Source of the DNA: Cyanobium sp. WAJ14-Wanaka
GTDB lineage: Bacteria > Cyanobacteriota > Cyanobacteriia > PCC-6307 > Cyanobiaceae
Length of the DNA stretch: 64,000 bases
Assembly (NCBI RefSeq): GCF_024345375.1
Contig: NZ_JAGQAZ010000001.1
Coordinates: 62,001 to 126,000, forward strand
Direction of reading: 5' to 3'
Position 1 is the first letter of the stretch. Every line of letters starts with the position of its first letter. Positions 17,460 to 28,399 of the stretch are shown here, piece by piece. Made by a program: the position numbers and the translations under genes. The notes beneath the pieces are model-generated. The model saw only the letters and a list, made by a program, of their open reading frames with translations, searched no databases and was not told the DNA's origin.

Positions 17460-18062
17460 TCAGGCTTCGTTGGGATGGGAAATGACCCGGTCAATTAGGC
17501 CGTAATCCTTTGCCTCAGCAGCGCTGAGGAAGTAATCGCGGTCAGTATCCTTCTCGATTTTTGCGAAGGGCTGGCCGGTCATGTCGGCCATGCTGTGGTT
17601 GAGCATGTCCTTCATTCGCAAGATTTCCCTGGCCTCGATCTCGATGTCGCTGGCCTGGCGCTGGGCAGTGCCCCCCAGGGGCTGGTGAATCATGATGCGG
17701 CTATGGGGCAGGGCTAGCCGTTTGCCCTTGGTGCCAGCACCCAGCAGGAAGGCCCCCATCGAGGCGGCCAGGCCCACGCAGATGGTTACTACGTCGGATT
17801 TGACGTACTGGATCGTGTCGTAAATCGCCAGCCCCGCCGTCACCGATCCTCCCGGTGAGTTGATATAGAGGTAAATGGGCTTGGAGTTGTCATCCGAATC
17901 CAGATACAACATCTGGGCCACCAGGGCATTGGCCACGGCATCGGTCACTTCGGAACCCATGAACAGGATCCGCTCCACCCCAAGACGGGTGTAGATATCT
18001 ACCCAGCGCTCGTACTGGCTGCCGGGAAGGCGGTAGGGAACACTGGGGGTGCCGATGGGCAT
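17460..18062 (-). CDS. clpP: ATP-dependent Clp protease proteolytic subunit (ClpP3-like)
   Basis: A 200-residue serine peptidase. The catalytic Ser lies in [11 protein letters not shown] (about residue 101), the His in [11 protein letters not shown] (about 126), and the Asp near [11 protein letters not shown] (about 175). Cyanobacteria carry several paralogues; one forms a mixed ring with the inactive ClpR. Its position 35 bp after clpR identifies this as the ClpR partner, called ClpP3 in Synechococcus. It degrades unfolded proteins delivered by a Clp ATPase such as ClpC. The essential ClpP3/R complex in other strains supports the inference. Confidence 0.93.
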   Translation of the reverse strand: MPIGTPSVPYRLPGSQYERWVDIYTRLGVERILFMGSEVTDAVANALVAQMLYLDSDDNSKPIYLYINSPGGSVTAGLAIYDTIQYVKSDVVTICVGLAASMGAFLLGAGTKGKRLALPHSRIMIHQPLGGTAQRQASDIEIEAREILRMKDMLNHSMADMTGQPFAKIEKDTDRDYFLSAAEAKDYGLIDRVISHPNEA

Positions 18063-18097
18063 GGTTTGGTTGCGTTGGGTTAAAGGAGGGGGGCGGC

Positions 18098-18802
18098 TTA
18101 GCTGATGCCTGGATTGCCAGGGCTGGTGGATGCACCGACCGGCAAATTGGTGGGCAGGTCCTTTTGGCTGGAGAGCACCCGGTCGATCAGGCCGTATTCC
18201 TTGGCTTCCTCAGCGGTGAGGTAGGTCATCCGGTCGGAATCCTTGGAGAGCTGCTCCACCGACCTGCCGGTGTTGCTCGACAACATCTCAAGCATGGTGC
18301 GCTTGTTGTGCAGCACCTCCTGGGCCCGGATCTGGATGTCGGTGGCCTGGCCGCGGGCACCGCTTCTGGGCTGGTGCAGCACGATCGAGGCGTGGGGCAG
18401 GGAGGCCCTTTGGCCCTTGGTGCCGGCCGAAAGGATCATCGCCGCCGTGCCCATGGCCTGGCCAATGCAAATCGTGTGCACCGGCGGCTTCACGTAGCGG
18501 ATCGTGTCGCAGATGGCAAAGGCTTCGGTTTCAAAACCGATCGCATCGCCCGAGTACCAGCTGGTGCCGGTGGAATTGATGTAGAAGAAAATCGGCTTTT
18601 CCGGGTTGTCGAATTCCAGATAAAGCAGCTGGGCAATGATCAGCTCGGTCACGTCAATGCCCATTTGACGCTTGGCGTCGTCGTCGCTGAACAGGGGCAA
18701 GCCCAGGTAGACGATCCGCTCCTTGAGCAAAAGGCTCGGCAGGTCAGGTGGCGGGGTGCGCATCACGGCCGAATCGCCGTAATAGGGAGCTGACGCCGTC
18801 AT
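18098..18802 (-). CDS. clpR: ClpR, catalytically inactive ClpP paralogue
   Basis: A 234-residue ClpP-fold subunit. At the place of the nucleophile the motif reads [11 protein letters not shown], with Gly in the position held by Ser in ClpP (ASMGA), while the His region reads IVLHQPRSG. The loss of the serine defines ClpR, which forms mixed heptamers with ClpP3 in cyanobacteria and plastids. The ATG at 18802 ([10 protein letters not shown]) is chosen because the upstream extension to 18973 is Arg/Pro-rich and overlaps the PIN/TRAM gene. clpP follows on the same strand. Confidence 0.93.
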   Translation of the reverse strand: MTASAPYYGDSAVMRTPPPDLPSLLLKERIVYLGLPLFSDDDAKRQMGIDVTELIIAQLLYLEFDNPEKPIFFYINSTGTSWYSGDAIGFETEAFAICDTIRYVKPPVHTICIGQAMGTAAMILSAGTKGQRASLPHASIVLHQPRSGARGQATDIQIRAQEVLHNKRTMLEMLSSNTGRSVEQLSKDSDRMTYLTAEEAKEYGLIDRVLSSQKDLPTNLPVGASTSPGNPGIS

Positions 18803-18833
18803 CCGGGCAACACTGCTGATCTGTGCGCGGAGC

Positions 18834-19955
18834 CTAGCTGGGGTCGATGGCCTGCGGCTTGCGTGAGGTTCCCTTTGGCTTGCCAGTGCCGTTGGCATGG
18901 GTGCGGGCAAAGACAATGCGGCCGGTGGGGTTTTGCATGGCACCGGTGACGACCACCGGCAACCTTTCGCCAATGCGGCCCTTGGCCCCCTCCACTACCA
19001 CCATCGTGCCGTCGTCGAGGTAGCCCACGCCCTGTTCGGCCTCCTTGCCGTCGCGGGCGATCTTCAGCTGGAGCTCGTCGCCCGGCTGTACTTCGGGTCG
19101 CAGGGCTATTACCAGCTCACTGAGGTTGAGCACCTTCAGTTCCTTGACCTCGGCCACCTTGGCCAGGTTGTAGTCGGCCGTCAGCAGGGTGCCGCCGGTA
19201 TCTGCCGTGAGCTCGAGCAGTTTGTCGTCCACCCCCTGGCCGCCGTAGCGGGTGCTGTTCACCACCAGGCGGCGGCCGTACTGGCCGCGCATCTCGCTGA
19301 GCAATTTCAGGCCCCGCCGGCCCCGGCCCCGCTTTTCGGCATTGGCGGAGTCGGCTAGGGCCTGGAGCTCGTCGATGACGCTCTGGGCCACGATCACCTG
19401 GCCCTCCAGGAGGCCCGTTTTGAGCAGGGCGCGGATGCGTCCATCAATGATCACGCTGGTGTCGAGGATCTTGGCGCTGGCGGGCTGGAGCACCCCATCG
19501 GCCACCAGTAGGGCTTCGCTGTTGGTGGGGTTAAACAGGCGCAGCAGGGTGCGGCCGTGGACCTCCGCGAGGTTGTAGCCCGAAACGCCAAAGAACACAT
19601 TGCTCACCACGGCGGCGAGCGGTTTGACAAACTCCACCTCCCAGGGCAGGGGCACCAGCAGGATTGGGGCGAGCAGCAGGTTGGCCACCAGCAGGCCCAG
19701 GATCAGGCCCACCGCCCGGCTGATCAACAGCTCGGTGGGCATGGTCCGCACCTGTTGCATCAGGCTCTGGCGCAGTTTGCGAAACACCAGGCCGGCCACC
19801 AGGCCCACCGCCGAGCCCACGCCCCCGAGCACCCATGTCAGCTGCTCGAGGTTGGGGATGCGGATCAACTGCTGCTCGGGCAGTAGGTCCACCCCCAGCC
19901 AGCCCGCGGCGGCCCCGGAGATGACAAACAGGACCAGGATGAGGGAGTCCAGCAT
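18834..19955 (-). CDS. PIN and TRAM domain membrane protein (YacL-like)
   Basis: A 373-residue protein. Four hydrophobic helices cover the first 140 residues. A PIN nuclease domain begins at KILDTSVIIDGRI (first acidic residue) and continues through QSVIDELQALADS and LLTADYNLAKVAEV. A TRAM-like RNA-binding segment ends the protein (GVGYLDDGTMVVVEGAKGRIG). Homologues are found across cyanobacteria and Firmicutes as PIN/TRAM proteins. The cleavage target is unknown, though RNA is likely. ATG at 19955 is preferred to the upstream frame, whose extra ten residues are unconvincing. It lies 31 bp upstream of clpR on the same strand. Confidence 0.88.
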   Translation of the reverse strand: MLDSLILVLFVISGAAAGWLGVDLLPEQQLIRIPNLEQLTWVLGGVGSAVGLVAGLVFRKLRQSLMQQVRTMPTELLISRAVGLILGLLVANLLLAPILLVPLPWEVEFVKPLAAVVSNVFFGVSGYNLAEVHGRTLLRLFNPTNSEALLVADGVLQPASAKILDTSVIIDGRIRALLKTGLLEGQVIVAQSVIDELQALADSANAEKRGRGRRGLKLLSEMRGQYGRRLVVNSTRYGGQGVDDKLLELTADTGGTLLTADYNLAKVAEVKELKVLNLSELVIALRPEVQPGDELQLKIARDGKEAEQGVGYLDDGTMVVVEGAKGRIGERLPVVVTGAMQNPTGRIVFARTHANGTGKPKGTSRKPQAIDPS

Positions 19956-20052
19956 TCCTGTTGTGGTCGTGCCCCCAGGGTTCAATCTGGAAGCATGCCT
20001 GATTCCGGACCATTTAGCCCGTAGGGCTCACTGCCCTTGATGTGTTGAGCCC

Positions 20053-21357
20053 GTGTTTCCGCCCCGCAGCGCCTACCTCCATCTGCCCTTTTGCCAGCGG
20101 CGTTGCTTCTACTGCGATTTCCCCGTGGTGCCCCTGGGGGAGCGGGCCAGTGGCGAGCCGGGGGCTCCGGGGGCTAATTCGATTGCGGCCTATCTCGAGC
20201 TGCTGACAAGGGAAATTGGCCTTAGCCCGGTGGGACCACCCCTTTCCACCGTCTATTTCGGCGGTGGTACCCCTTCCCTGCTCACACCCGATCAAATCGG
20301 TGCCCTAATTGGGGCCCTGCGCCGGCGCTTTGGCCTGGCGCCAGCTGCGGAAATCAGCCTGGAATTGGACCCGGCCAGTTTTGATCAACACCGGCTGGCG
20401 GGTTATTTGGCGGTTGGGGTAAATCGGGTCAGCCTGGGCGGCCAGAGTTTTGATGATGGGGTGCTGGCGGGCCTGGGCCGCCGCCACCGGGGCCTGGATC
20501 TGGAGTTGGCGGCTGGCTGGTTGGCGGATGCACAGGCCCGGGGCCGCTTGCTCAGCTGGAGCCTGGATTTGATCCAGGGTTTACCCCTACAGAAGGGCTT
20601 ACCCCCATTAGAGAAAACGGCCCTCGACCATTGGCGGGGCCAGCTGGAGCAGGCCCTTGCCCTCAAGCCACCCCATCTTTCCGTCTACGACCTCAGCATC
20701 GAGCCCGGCACGGTGTTTGAGCGGCGCCAGAGCCGGGGGGAGCTGGATTTACCCGATGCCGACCTGGGCGCCGACCTAATGGAGCTCACCGGCCAGCTGC
20801 TGGCTGGGGCCGGCTACGGCCACTACGAGATTTCCAATTACGCCCTGCCTGGCCATGCGGCCCGCCACAACCGGGTCTATTGGAGTGGGGCCGGTTGGTG
20901 GGGCTTTGGCATGGGGGCAACTGGCGCCCCCTGGGGCGAGCGCCTGGCCAGGCCCCGCACCCGCCAGGCCTATGCCGCCTGGCTGGATCAACCAGGGGTT
21001 CCGGCCGGGCCTGCAAATGGGGGGATGCCGCTGGATGAACGGCTGATGGTCGGCTTGCGCCGCCGCGAAGGGGTCGCCATGGCCGCCCTGTTGGCCCAGC
21101 AGGGCTGGCGGGGGGCCGCCCTGGAGCGGCAGCTAGGGGTCCTGCAAAGCCGCCTGGCTGGGCCGATAGCGGCCGGGCTACTGCTGCTGGAGGGCCAGCG
21201 CTGGCGGCTGCGGGATCCGGAGGGGCTGGCCCTCAGCAATGGGGTGTTGGTGGAGCTGCTGGAATGGTGGGAGGAGCTTCAGGCTGCGGGAGGCCCGCAA
21301 TCCAGCGGCGCAGGGCTTCCACGCCCAGGGCCCGGCATTCCACCAAAGGAGGGCTGA
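20053..21357 (+). CDS. hemW: Radical SAM haem chaperone HemW
   Basis: A 434-residue HemN-like protein. The radical SAM cluster motif [12 protein letters not shown] (CxxxCxxC, residues about 14-22) follows the start directly, and [13 protein letters not shown] (about 73) and the ELDPASFDQ stretch follow the fold. The family is now regarded as a haem-binding protein that delivers haem rather than a coproporphyrinogen dehydrogenase, since it lacks the HemN N-terminal signature. GTG at 20053 starts the conserved region. The 3' end overlaps panB on the opposite strand by 125 bp. Confidence 0.88.
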   Translation: MFPPRSAYLHLPFCQRRCFYCDFPVVPLGERASGEPGAPGANSIAAYLELLTREIGLSPVGPPLSTVYFGGGTPSLLTPDQIGALIGALRRRFGLAPAAEISLELDPASFDQHRLAGYLAVGVNRVSLGGQSFDDGVLAGLGRRHRGLDLELAAGWLADAQARGRLLSWSLDLIQGLPLQKGLPPLEKTALDHWRGQLEQALALKPPHLSVYDLSIEPGTVFERRQSRGELDLPDADLGADLMELTGQLLAGAGYGHYEISNYALPGHAARHNRVYWSGAGWWGFGMGATGAPWGERLARPRTRQAYAAWLDQPGVPAGPANGGMPLDERLMVGLRRREGVAMAALLAQQGWRGAALERQLGVLQSRLAGPIAAGLLLLEGQRWRLRDPEGLALSNGVLVELLEWWEELQAAGGPQSSGAGLPRPGPGIPPKEG

Positions 21358-22060
21358 AGGGGGGCTGGCGGGCGGTCAGGCCGAGCAGATCGGCGCTGAC
21401 CCGCACCTGGCCATCGCAGTTTTCGCCGGCGCCAATGCCAATTACGGGGATGGCCAGCAGGCTGCGCATTTCGCCGGCCAGGCTGGCGGGGATGTGCTCC
21501 AGCACCAGGGAAAAACAGCCCGCCGCCGCCAGGGCCAGGGCTTGCCTTTTAAGGGCTTCCTGGCCCGCCGGAGTTGTGGCTTGGCGGCCATAACCCAGTT
21601 TGTGCACCGATTGGGGAGTCAGGCCCAGGTGGCCCATCACCGGAATGCCGCTGCGCACCAGGCGATCGATGATCACCAGGGTTTCGGGTTCGGCGCCCTC
21701 CAACTTGACCGCTGCGGCAGGGGTTTCTTTCAGGACCCGCCCGGCGGCGGCCACGGCCTCATCGGCACTGCACTGATAGCTGAGGAAGGGCAAATCGCAA
21801 ATCAAAAGCGGCAGTTGGCCCTGGGTTACGGCCGCCATACCCCGGCCCGCTGCCCGGCAGTGGTGGAGCATTTCATTGAGGGTTACGGGCAAGGTGGTGC
21901 TATGGCCCAGGGCCACCATCGCCAGGGAATCTCCCACCAGCACCGCATCTGCCCCGGCCTCGGTCACTAGGGCGGCGGAGAGGGCATCCCAGGCCGTGAG
22001 CACGCTGATCTGCAACCCCGCCTGTTTGCGGCGCGCTAAATCAGCGGGGCGCAGGGGCAC
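21233..22060 (-). CDS. panB: 3-Methyl-2-oxobutanoate hydroxymethyltransferase PanB
   Basis: A 275-residue magnesium-dependent barrel enzyme that adds a hydroxymethyl group from methylenetetrahydrofolate to ketoisovalerate, the first pantothenate step. The metal-binding Asp is in [14 protein letters not shown] (about 41-54), the catalytic region in VKLEGAE (about 118), with [13 protein letters not shown] (about 144) and [14 protein letters not shown] (about 207). The C-terminal 20 residues ([14 protein letters not shown]) are a Pro/Ala tail beyond the usual end, and they fall in the stretch that overlaps hemW. Confidence 0.94.
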   Translation of the reverse strand: MPLRPADLARRKQAGLQISVLTAWDALSAALVTEAGADAVLVGDSLAMVALGHSTTLPVTLNEMLHHCRAAGRGMAAVTQGQLPLLICDLPFLSYQCSADEAVAAAGRVLKETPAAAVKLEGAEPETLVIIDRLVRSGIPVMGHLGLTPQSVHKLGYGRQATTPAGQEALKRQALALAAAGCFSLVLEHIPASLAGEMRSLLAIPVIGIGAGENCDGQVRVSADLLGLTARQPPFSPPLVECRALGVEALRRWIAGLPQPEAPPTIPAAPPTPHC

Positions 22061-22105
22061 GGTTTGAAGGGGCGGGGGATGCCATTGCTAGCATCTACTC
22101 GACTC

Positions 22106-22195
22106 GGACCCATGCGGCCCTGACGCCTAAATCTGGTCAGGACCGGAAGGTAGCAGCCACACGGGATGCTCAAGGCAGGCGTGGACTCCGGGTCA
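22106..22195 (+). ncRNA. ffs: Bacterial signal recognition particle RNA (4.5S)
   Basis: The universally conserved SRP RNA apical loop is visible at about 22135-22158 (GGTCAGGACCGGAAGG, then TAGCAGCC). Flanking arms that can pair (GGACCC near 22106 and GGGTC at 22190-22194, with GACGCC/GGCGTG inside) close a hairpin of about 90 nt. It binds Ffh and targets membrane proteins co-translationally. It lies alone in the gap between panB and ftsZ, read on the plus strand. The end points are approximate. Confidence 0.9.
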
Positions 22196-22218
22196 CCCCA
22201 TTGGCTAGGCCCGAATAG

Positions 22219-23358
22219 TCAGGATTCAGGCCTGGTTTGGCGGCTGAGCAGGAAGGGGGGGATTTTGGCTCCCCGTTCCTCGCTGACCTGCCTGAAATTG
22301 TTGGCAAAGCTGCTGGAGCTGCGCTCGGTCCGGTAGGGAGTGCCGCTTTCGAAACCCGTGGCGATCACGGTGACGTGGATCTCCCCTTCCAGTTTTTCGT
22401 CGACTACGGCGCCGACAATGATGTTTGCGTCGGGGTCGACCACCTCGTAGATCACCTCAGAGGCGGTGGTCATGTCCTCCAGGGTCATGTCCTTGCCGCC
22501 GCTGATGTTGATCACACAGCCCTTGGCCCCATCAATGCGGGCGGATTCGAGAAGGGGGCTACTCATGGCGGCCTGGGCGGCCTCGCTGGCCCTGGAGCGC
22601 CCGGATCCCACCCCAATTCCCAGCAGGGCGGTGCCGGCGTCGGCCATCACCGAGCGCACGTCTGCAAAGTCGACGTTCACCAGGCCGGGTTTGGTGATGA
22701 TGTCGCTAATGCCCTTCACGCCCATCCTCAGCACGTCGTCGGCGGCGCGGAAGGCCTCATTCAGCGGAGCTCCAGCAATGGCATCCCGCAGCCGATCGTT
22801 GGGAATCACGATCAGGGTGTCGACATGTTCAGCCAGGCGGGCAATGCCCTCCTCGGCCTGCCGCAGGCGTTTGCGGCCCTCGAAGCCAAAGGGTTTGGTG
22901 ACGATGCCCACGGTGAGGGCACCCACCTCCTTGGCCACCTCCGCCAGGATCGGAGCAGCTCCGGTGCCGGTGCCGCCGCCCATGCCGGCGGCGATGAATA
23001 CCAGGTCGGCGCCCTGCAGGGATTCGATCAGTTCGGCGCGGGATTCCTCCGCTGCCTTTTGGCCAATTACGGGGTTACCACCGGCCCCCAGGCCCCGGGT
23101 CAATTTTTGGCCCAGTTGGATCCGCTTTTGCGCCGCCGACTGGATTAGGGCCTGGGCATCGGTGTTCAGCACTCGATAACCGACCCCCTGCAGGTCGGAG
23201 GCAATCATCCGGTTAACAGCATTGCTGCCGCCACCCCCAACGCCGATCACCTCAATGCGGGCGCTTTGGCTTGGGGTGATGCCGATGTTGGCGGGCGTGC
23301 TTAGGACCATGTCTGCGGGAATGCCGGCGCTCTGCGGCTGGTCTGGATCAAGCTGCAT
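22219..23358 (-). CDS. ftsZ: Cell division protein FtsZ
   Basis: A 379-residue tubulin-like GTPase that forms the division ring. [18 protein letters not shown] marks the N-terminal nucleotide region (about 35-52), the tubulin signature [11 protein letters not shown] is at about 127-137, and [11 protein letters not shown] at about 228 carries the T7 synergy loop. About 30 extra residues precede the GTPase core and a short C-terminal tail follows. The gene lies 127 bp downstream of ftsQ on the same strand, the usual cyanobacterial order, and is followed by the oppositely oriented ffs gene. Confidence 0.97.
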   Translation of the reverse strand: MQLDPDQPQSAGIPADMVLSTPANIGITPSQSARIEVIGVGGGGSNAVNRMIASDLQGVGYRVLNTDAQALIQSAAQKRIQLGQKLTRGLGAGGNPVIGQKAAEESRAELIESLQGADLVFIAAGMGGGTGTGAAPILAEVAKEVGALTVGIVTKPFGFEGRKRLRQAEEGIARLAEHVDTLIVIPNDRLRDAIAGAPLNEAFRAADDVLRMGVKGISDIITKPGLVNVDFADVRSVMADAGTALLGIGVGSGRSRASEAAQAAMSSPLLESARIDGAKGCVINISGGKDMTLEDMTTASEVIYEVVDPDANIIVGAVVDEKLEGEIHVTVIATGFESGTPYRTERSSSSFANNFRQVSEERGAKIPPFLLSRQTRPES

Positions 23359-23485
23359 TATGTCGGTGGTTGGTGGGCTTTTAGCCGACGCGATGCCATA
23401 CCTTTGCGTGTTTGCCGGCGGGGCGCAACATTCTGATGGGAAAACAGACCATTTCTGCCTACCCCCTTGCCCTTAATGGCGCTTG

Positions 23486-24325
23486 CTAATCCCGGCTAGC
23501 CACCGGTTTGTTTGGCCCGCTGGCAGTGCCAGTGCCAGCGGCTGCGGGTAGGCCCAGTTCTGGCTGTTCTGGATCGCTCAGGTCGATGGAGATCACCTTG
23601 CGGCCCTTCACCTTGGCGGGTAGTTGCTGGCCCAGCTGCTGCAGCACCTCAAGCCGCCTATTCAGCTGACCATCAATCGGGCCCAGGCGCACCTCGCCGA
23701 GGCTGGCACTTTTTAACCAAAGGCTCCCGCCGGGTTCAAAGCGGATCTCCTGGAGATCGGCCCCCAGGGACTGGCGCCGCTCCAACATCATCGCCAGGGC
23801 AGGCCGCAGCCTGGCCTGCCAGCCCCGCACCTGGAGCTGCTCGGGGGAAGGGCCCTTGCTGCCTTGGCCCTGGCGTGTGCTCATCCAATTGCCAAGCCGA
23901 TCCACATAACCCTGCTCAAGCCCCCTGGCGCTTTGGCGCTCGGCCCGGGCCACGGCCTCCCGATCGACCACCGTCACCCTCAACCTTGGTGGAGCCATCA
24001 GGCGGGTTACCTGCACCTGCTCCACCGGCAGGGCCGCGGCGATGGCAGAGGCGATCTGTTTGGGTTGTAAGCCCAACAGGGGCTGGGGAAAATGCAGATC
24101 TGCGGCCCGAATTACCTGGGCGGCATCCACCTGCTGGCTGCCCACCACCTCAACTTGGGCCGGGCCATTGAGGATCCAGCCTTGCCGCAGCAGCCCATAG
24201 GCCAGGCCACCAGCAATGCTGGTGAACACCAGCAGGCGCCAGAGGTTGCGCAGCCGCTCGCTGCGCCTTTGCATCCGCATTTGTTTGCGGCGCTCGGCTT
24301 CCGGTCTGAGGGGGGTCTGACTCAC
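23486..24325 (-). CDS. ftsQ: Cell division protein FtsQ
   Basis: A 279-residue bitopic protein. A basic cytoplasmic start rich in Arg and Lys precedes one helix (about 30-48, LLVFTSIAGGLAYGLL). The POTRA domain follows with VEVVGSQQVDAAQVI at about 58-72, then LRVTVVDREAVARAER near 110, typical of FtsQ/DivIB. It links early and late division proteins outside the inner membrane. The C-terminal 35 residues are Pro/Ala-rich. It sits between an unknown gene and ftsZ on the same strand. Confidence 0.9.
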   Translation of the reverse strand: MSQTPLRPEAERRKQMRMQRRSERLRNLWRLLVFTSIAGGLAYGLLRQGWILNGPAQVEVVGSQQVDAAQVIRAADLHFPQPLLGLQPKQIASAIAAALPVEQVQVTRLMAPPRLRVTVVDREAVARAERQSARGLEQGYVDRLGNWMSTRQGQGSKGPSPEQLQVRGWQARLRPALAMMLERRQSLGADLQEIRFEPGGSLWLKSASLGEVRLGPIDGQLNRRLEVLQQLGQQLPAKVKGRKVISIDLSDPEQPELGLPAAAGTGTASGPNKPVASRD

Positions 24326-24335
24326 CGGGCTGATT

Positions 24336-24746
24336 TCAGAGCTCGCAGCGGGAGCGGGCCATTAATTCGTCGATCCAGCGGCGGGCCCGGTCGGCATCGG
24401 AGAAGGGCAGATCCTTGTGCAAGCCATTGCCCATCAGCCTCAGCCGGCAGGATCCCTGGCTTTCTTCGGTGAGGGGCGCTTCGCCGGAATGCAAGGAGAG
24501 CAACTCCACCATTTCCAGGTTTTTGATCACAAAAGAGTCGTCGTCGTGAAGCTTGCCAGCCTCAAAACGGGCCCAACTCAGCACCCCATCCAGCAGCCGG
24601 GCTGCGCCGCAGCTGTCGAGCTTGGCCAATTCCGAACCCTCAGCCCAATCACGAAATAGCTGCTGACGTCTGCGCTCAAGCCAACCCAGGGCCGTGAGCA
24701 GTACGAAAACCAGCAGCAGTGGTAGCCACAGCAGTCCATGGATCAT
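24336..24746 (-). CDS. Conserved-looking membrane-anchored protein between ddl and ftsQ
   Basis: A 136-residue protein with one N-terminal helix ([20 protein letters not shown], residues 4-23) and then a soluble domain rich in Glu, Asp and Leu, with cysteines near DSCGAARL and GSCRLRL. ATG at 24746 is chosen because it overlaps the ddl stop by 4 bp (ATGA), as in tightly coupled genes. The longer frame to 24845 is inside ddl and Arg/Pro-rich. Position between ddl and ftsQ suggests a role in wall or division, but no family is recognised. Confidence 0.7.
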   Translation of the reverse strand: MIHGLLWLPLLLVFVLLTALGWLERRRQQLFRDWAEGSELAKLDSCGAARLLDGVLSWARFEAGKLHDDDSFVIKNLEMVELLSLHSGEAPLTEESQGSCRLRLMGNGLHKDLPFSDADRARRWIDELMARSRCEL

Positions 24747-25840
24747 TGCTCCACCCCCCCTTGGACCGCACTTTGGTGCCATTCTCGGGCCCCTTCTAGC
24801 AATTCGTGCACCAGGTTTTCGAGGGGGATGCCGCTGGCTGCCCAAAGCATGGGGTACATGCTCTGGCTGGTGAAGCCCGGCAGGGTGTTGATCTCATTGA
24901 GCCAGAGCTCACCGGTGGCTTCGCTGTAGAAGAAATCCACCCGAGATAGGCCCATCGCTCCGACTGCTTCACAGGCTTGGATCGCCATGCTGCGGGCCCT
25001 TTCGGCGATGGCAGCCGGCACCTGGGCCGGAATCACGGTGTGGCTTTTGCCTTCGCTGTATTTGGTCTCGTAGTCGTACCAGTCGGCGTCAAAACAGATC
25101 TCCCCCAACACGGAGGCCTCCAGGGGTTGGAGGCCGCCACCGCGCACCCCACATTCCAGTTCCCTTGCCACCACCCCTTTCTCGATCACGAGGCGGGGAT
25201 CGAGGCGAGCCGCCGCCGCCAGACCAGCCCGCAGAGTTTCCGGGTTGGTGGCCTTGCTGATCCCCACCGATGAACCCAAGTTGGCCGGTTTTACAAAGCA
25301 TGGGTAGCCCAGCTGGCTTTCCAATTTTTCGACCAGTTGGTTGGGGTTGGTGGCCAGCTCCCGGCTGCTGGCGCAGGCATAGGGCACCTGGGGTAGGCCG
25401 GCCGCAGCGAAGGCCGCCTTCATCGCCTGTTTATCCATGCCCACCGCCGAACCCAACACCCCCGAGCCCACGAAGGGCACCTGCATCAGGCTGAAGAGTC
25501 CCTGGATGGTGCCGTCTTCGCCATTGGGGCCATGCAAAACCGGAAACCAAATCTCAATTTCCTGGGCACCGGGCGGAAATCCTGAGAACCCAGGTTTTTG
25601 GGGTTCCGGGGGCAGGCTTTCAGGCGCCGCAGGCGATGCTGCGGCTAAGACCGCATCGGCCTGCTGGGGCCCCCACCAGCGACCCTGCTGGTCGATATAA
25701 AAGCAATGCAAGCTGTAGCGGTTGGCATTGGAGCCGCTGCGCAGGGCCCCTGCCACCGTGGCGGCGGATCGAATCGAAACGGCGTGTTCACCGGAGGCCC
25801 CCCCAAAGATCAGGCCAACGCGGGTGGGGGTGCTGCTCAT
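24743..25840 (-). CDS. ddl: D-alanine--D-alanine ligase
   Basis: A 365-residue ATP-grasp enzyme that makes the D-Ala-D-Ala dipeptide for peptidoglycan. The N-terminal [19 protein letters not shown] is the Ddl signature, followed by [17 protein letters not shown] (about 98-114), [11 protein letters not shown] (about 185) for ATP binding, and the C-terminal [17 protein letters not shown] metal and substrate site. The length matches the larger Ddl group. The stop overlaps the next gene by 4 bp. It is followed by ftsQ and ftsZ, giving a wall/division block. Confidence 0.95.
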   Translation of the reverse strand: MSSTPTRVGLIFGGASGEHAVSIRSAATVAGALRSGSNANRYSLHCFYIDQQGRWWGPQQADAVLAAASPAAPESLPPEPQKPGFSGFPPGAQEIEIWFPVLHGPNGEDGTIQGLFSLMQVPFVGSGVLGSAVGMDKQAMKAAFAAAGLPQVPYACASSRELATNPNQLVEKLESQLGYPCFVKPANLGSSVGISKATNPETLRAGLAAAARLDPRLVIEKGVVARELECGVRGGGLQPLEASVLGEICFDADWYDYETKYSEGKSHTVIPAQVPAAIAERARSMAIQACEAVGAMGLSRVDFFYSEATGELWLNEINTLPGFTSQSMYPMLWAASGIPLENLVHELLEGAREWHQSAVQGGVEQ

Positions 25841-25874
25841 CTGCTGGTTGCTGCTGGCCCAAGGCCCTACACAC

Positions 25875-27257
25875 TTACGCCAGTTTGCCGCTGAGGGAGA
25901 AGGGGCGCACCTGATCGATGGTGACAGTCACGAGATCTCCCGCCTTGTGCGAGCTGCCATCGGCCTTGGCGATCGGGAAAAAGGTGAGCCGGTTGGTGCG
26001 GGTGCGGCCCATCAGTTGGCTGGAATCCTTCGGGTTGACCCCTTCCGCCAGCACCTCCACGCTGCGCCCCGCATAGCGGGCACTGCGGGCCTTGGCCGTT
26101 TGCTCCACCAGGGCGTTGATCTCCTGGAGGCGCTCCACCTTGACGGCCTCACTGAGTTGGTTGGGCCAGGTGGCGGCGGGGGTGTTGGGCCGTGGTGAAT
26201 AGGCGGCGGTGTTGACCAGGTCGAAGCCGATTTCCTCGATCAAGGCCAGGGTGCGGCGGTATTGGGCATCACTCTCGCCAGGGAAGGCGACGATCGCATC
26301 GGCACTGATCGAGGCCTCGGGCATGCGGCTGCGGATGCGCTCGATGATCCGTCGGTAACGATCCACCGTGTAGCCGCGGGCCATCGCCCTGAGCAGGTCG
26401 TCGTCGCCACTTTGGAAGGGGATGTGGAAGTGCTCGCACACCTTGGGCAGGTCGGCGCAGGCGTCGATCAACCGATCGGTGAAGTAACGGGGGTGGCTGG
26501 TGGCAAAGCGGATCCGCTCGATGCCCTCCACGTCGTGCACCTGGTGCAGCAGGTCGGTGAGGGTGTGGCTGCGGCGGCCTTCGGGGGTGATGCCGGGCAG
26601 ATCGCGCCCATAGGCATCGATGTTTTGGCCCAGCAGGGTGATCTCCTTGAAACCCTGGGCAGCGAGGCCCTCCATTTCGAGCTTGATTGCCTCGGGCAGG
26701 CGGGATTGCTCCTGGCCCCGCACCGAGGGCACCACGCAGTAGGTGCAGCGCTCGTTGCAGCCATAGATCACATTCACCCAGCCGCAGACGCTGCTATCGC
26801 GCCGGGCCGTGGTGATGTCTTCGAGAATGTGGTGCTCTTCTGTGGCCACCACCTGCTGGCCCGCTTCCACCTGGGCCAGCAGCACGTCGAGGCGGTTGGC
26901 GTGTTGGGGCCCCATCACCAAATCCAGCTCCGGCACCCGCCTCAGCAGGGATTCGCCCTCCTGCTGGGCCACGCAACCGGCCACCACCAGGGTGAGATGG
27001 GGGTTTTCCCGTTTGCGCTGGGCCTGGCGACCCAGGTAGCTGTAGACCTTTTGTTCTGCGTTGTCGCGGATTGTGCAGGTGTTGTAAAGCACCAGGTCGG
27101 CGCTGTGCTCGCCGTGGCCCTGGCTGTAGCCCATCGACTCCAGGATCCCGGCCATGCGCTCGGAATCGGCCTTATTCATCTGACAGCCAAAGGTGGTAAT
27201 CCAATAGCTGCCGCGGGGGCTGTTCGTGGAGACCATCATGTGATCAGTTTCGGCCAT
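25875..27257 (-). CDS. miaB: tRNA methylthiotransferase MiaB
   Basis: A 460-residue radical SAM protein that adds a methylthio group to i6A37 of tRNAs reading codons starting with U. The UPF0004 domain begins at [16 protein letters not shown] (about 19-34), with further cluster cysteines in [10 protein letters not shown] and [10 protein letters not shown]. The radical SAM motif [16 protein letters not shown] is near 167, and a TRAM domain ends the protein ([18 protein letters not shown]). The start may be Met1 or Met7/8. It is 34 bp upstream of ddl and diverges from the epimerase gene. Confidence 0.94.
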   Translation of the reverse strand: MAETDHMMVSTNSPRGSYWITTFGCQMNKADSERMAGILESMGYSQGHGEHSADLVLYNTCTIRDNAEQKVYSYLGRQAQRKRENPHLTLVVAGCVAQQEGESLLRRVPELDLVMGPQHANRLDVLLAQVEAGQQVVATEEHHILEDITTARRDSSVCGWVNVIYGCNERCTYCVVPSVRGQEQSRLPEAIKLEMEGLAAQGFKEITLLGQNIDAYGRDLPGITPEGRRSHTLTDLLHQVHDVEGIERIRFATSHPRYFTDRLIDACADLPKVCEHFHIPFQSGDDDLLRAMARGYTVDRYRRIIERIRSRMPEASISADAIVAFPGESDAQYRRTLALIEEIGFDLVNTAAYSPRPNTPAATWPNQLSEAVKVERLQEINALVEQTAKARSARYAGRSVEVLAEGVNPKDSSQLMGRTRTNRLTFFPIAKADGSSHKAGDLVTVTIDQVRPFSLSGKLA

Positions 27258-27298
27258 CGGCCTCCGTTGTGCCAGCTTGAGCAGAGCGTCCCAGCCCC

Positions 27299-28399
27299 AT
27301 GCACCTGAGCCTGCGCCGCTTCCAACTCACCAAGGCAGTGCCCCTGGCGATTAGCCGCGGCAGCACAGCGGCGGTGGAGCACCTGCTGGTAAGCATTGGG
27401 CACGGGGGAATCACGGGCCTGGGCGAAACCGGCGGCTTCGACACCGGCCACCGCCATTACGAAACCGCGGCGATTGCCGCCGAACTCGAGGCCCTGGCGC
27501 CCCATTTGCAGGCCCTGGCGCCCGAGCCCCTGCAGGCGCTTGAGCCGCTGCTGGCAGCCCTTAGCCCGCCGGCCCGCTGCGGCCTGGATTTGGCCCTGCA
27601 CGACTGGTGGGGGCAGCGCCTGGGACAACCGCTGTGGCGGCTCTGGGGGCTGGATCCAGGTGCCTGTGTCGCCACCAGCGTGACCCTCGGCTTAGGCCAG
27701 TCCGCGGCTGTGTTGGCGCGGCTCGAGCGCTGGTGGCAGCAGCTGCCCGCCACCCGAATCAAGCTCAAGCTCGGCAGCCCGGATGGGGTTGAGCACGATC
27801 GCGCCCTGGTGCTAGTGGTGCGCCAGGCCCTGGAGCAACGGCAGCAAAGCACTGGTCGGGCCCATGAATTGCAGGTGGATGCAAACGGCGGCTGGGATCT
27901 GGCCACGGCCCAGCAGCTGCTGCCCTGGCTGGCCCAGCAGGGCGTGGTGCTGGTGGAGCAGCCCCTGGCTCCCCTCAATGACCCTGCCGCCGATACGGCT
28001 GGCTTCGCTGCCCTGGCGGGCGTCGCCCCGATTCCTGTGGTGGCCGATGAGAGCTGCTGGGACCTGGCCGATCTGCTGCGGCTGGCCCCCCACGTGGATG
28101 GCGTCAACATCAAGCTGGTGAAGAGCGGTGGCCTCAGCGAGGCCCTGGTGATGGCCCGCACCGCCCGGCGCCTGGGCCTGGGGGTGATGCTGGGCTGCTA
28201 TTCCGACAGCACCCTCCTAAATAGCGCCGCCGCCCAGCTGTTGCCCCTGGTGCGCTGGCCCGATCTAGACAGCCATCTCAACCTGCTGGACGATCCGTTC
28301 AGCGGCGCCGAGCTGGTGGGCGACCTATGGCGGCCCAGCGATCGCCCTGGCCTGGGGGTGCTGGCCCTTCCCCCGATGCCCCTTCCTGACCCCTGCTGA
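27299..28399 (+). CDS. Enolase-superfamily epimerase (dipeptide epimerase / DgcA-like)
   Basis: A 366-residue muconate-lactonising-type barrel. The acid/base Lys is in RIKLKLGSP (KxK, about 158), metal ligands are in VDANGGW, VEQPL and ADESCWD, and the second catalytic Lys is in [11 protein letters not shown] (about 265). This is the layout of L-Ala-D/L-Glu epimerases. Its stop overlaps the next gene's ATG (TGATG), and that neighbour is a DUF1611 protein. The same two families form the DgcA/DgcN pathway, in which D-glutamate is acetylated and the N-acetyl product racemised. Either a muropeptide epimerase or an N-acetyl-D-Glu racemase is possible. Confidence 0.82.
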   Translation: MHLSLRRFQLTKAVPLAISRGSTAAVEHLLVSIGHGGITGLGETGGFDTGHRHYETAAIAAELEALAPHLQALAPEPLQALEPLLAALSPPARCGLDLALHDWWGQRLGQPLWRLWGLDPGACVATSVTLGLGQSAAVLARLERWWQQLPATRIKLKLGSPDGVEHDRALVLVVRQALEQRQQSTGRAHELQVDANGGWDLATAQQLLPWLAQQGVVLVEQPLAPLNDPAADTAGFAALAGVAPIPVVADESCWDLADLLRLAPHVDGVNIKLVKSGGLSEALVMARTARRLGLGVMLGCYSDSTLLNSAAAQLLPLVRWPDLDSHLNLLDDPFSGAELVGDLWRPSDRPGLGVLALPPMPLPDPC

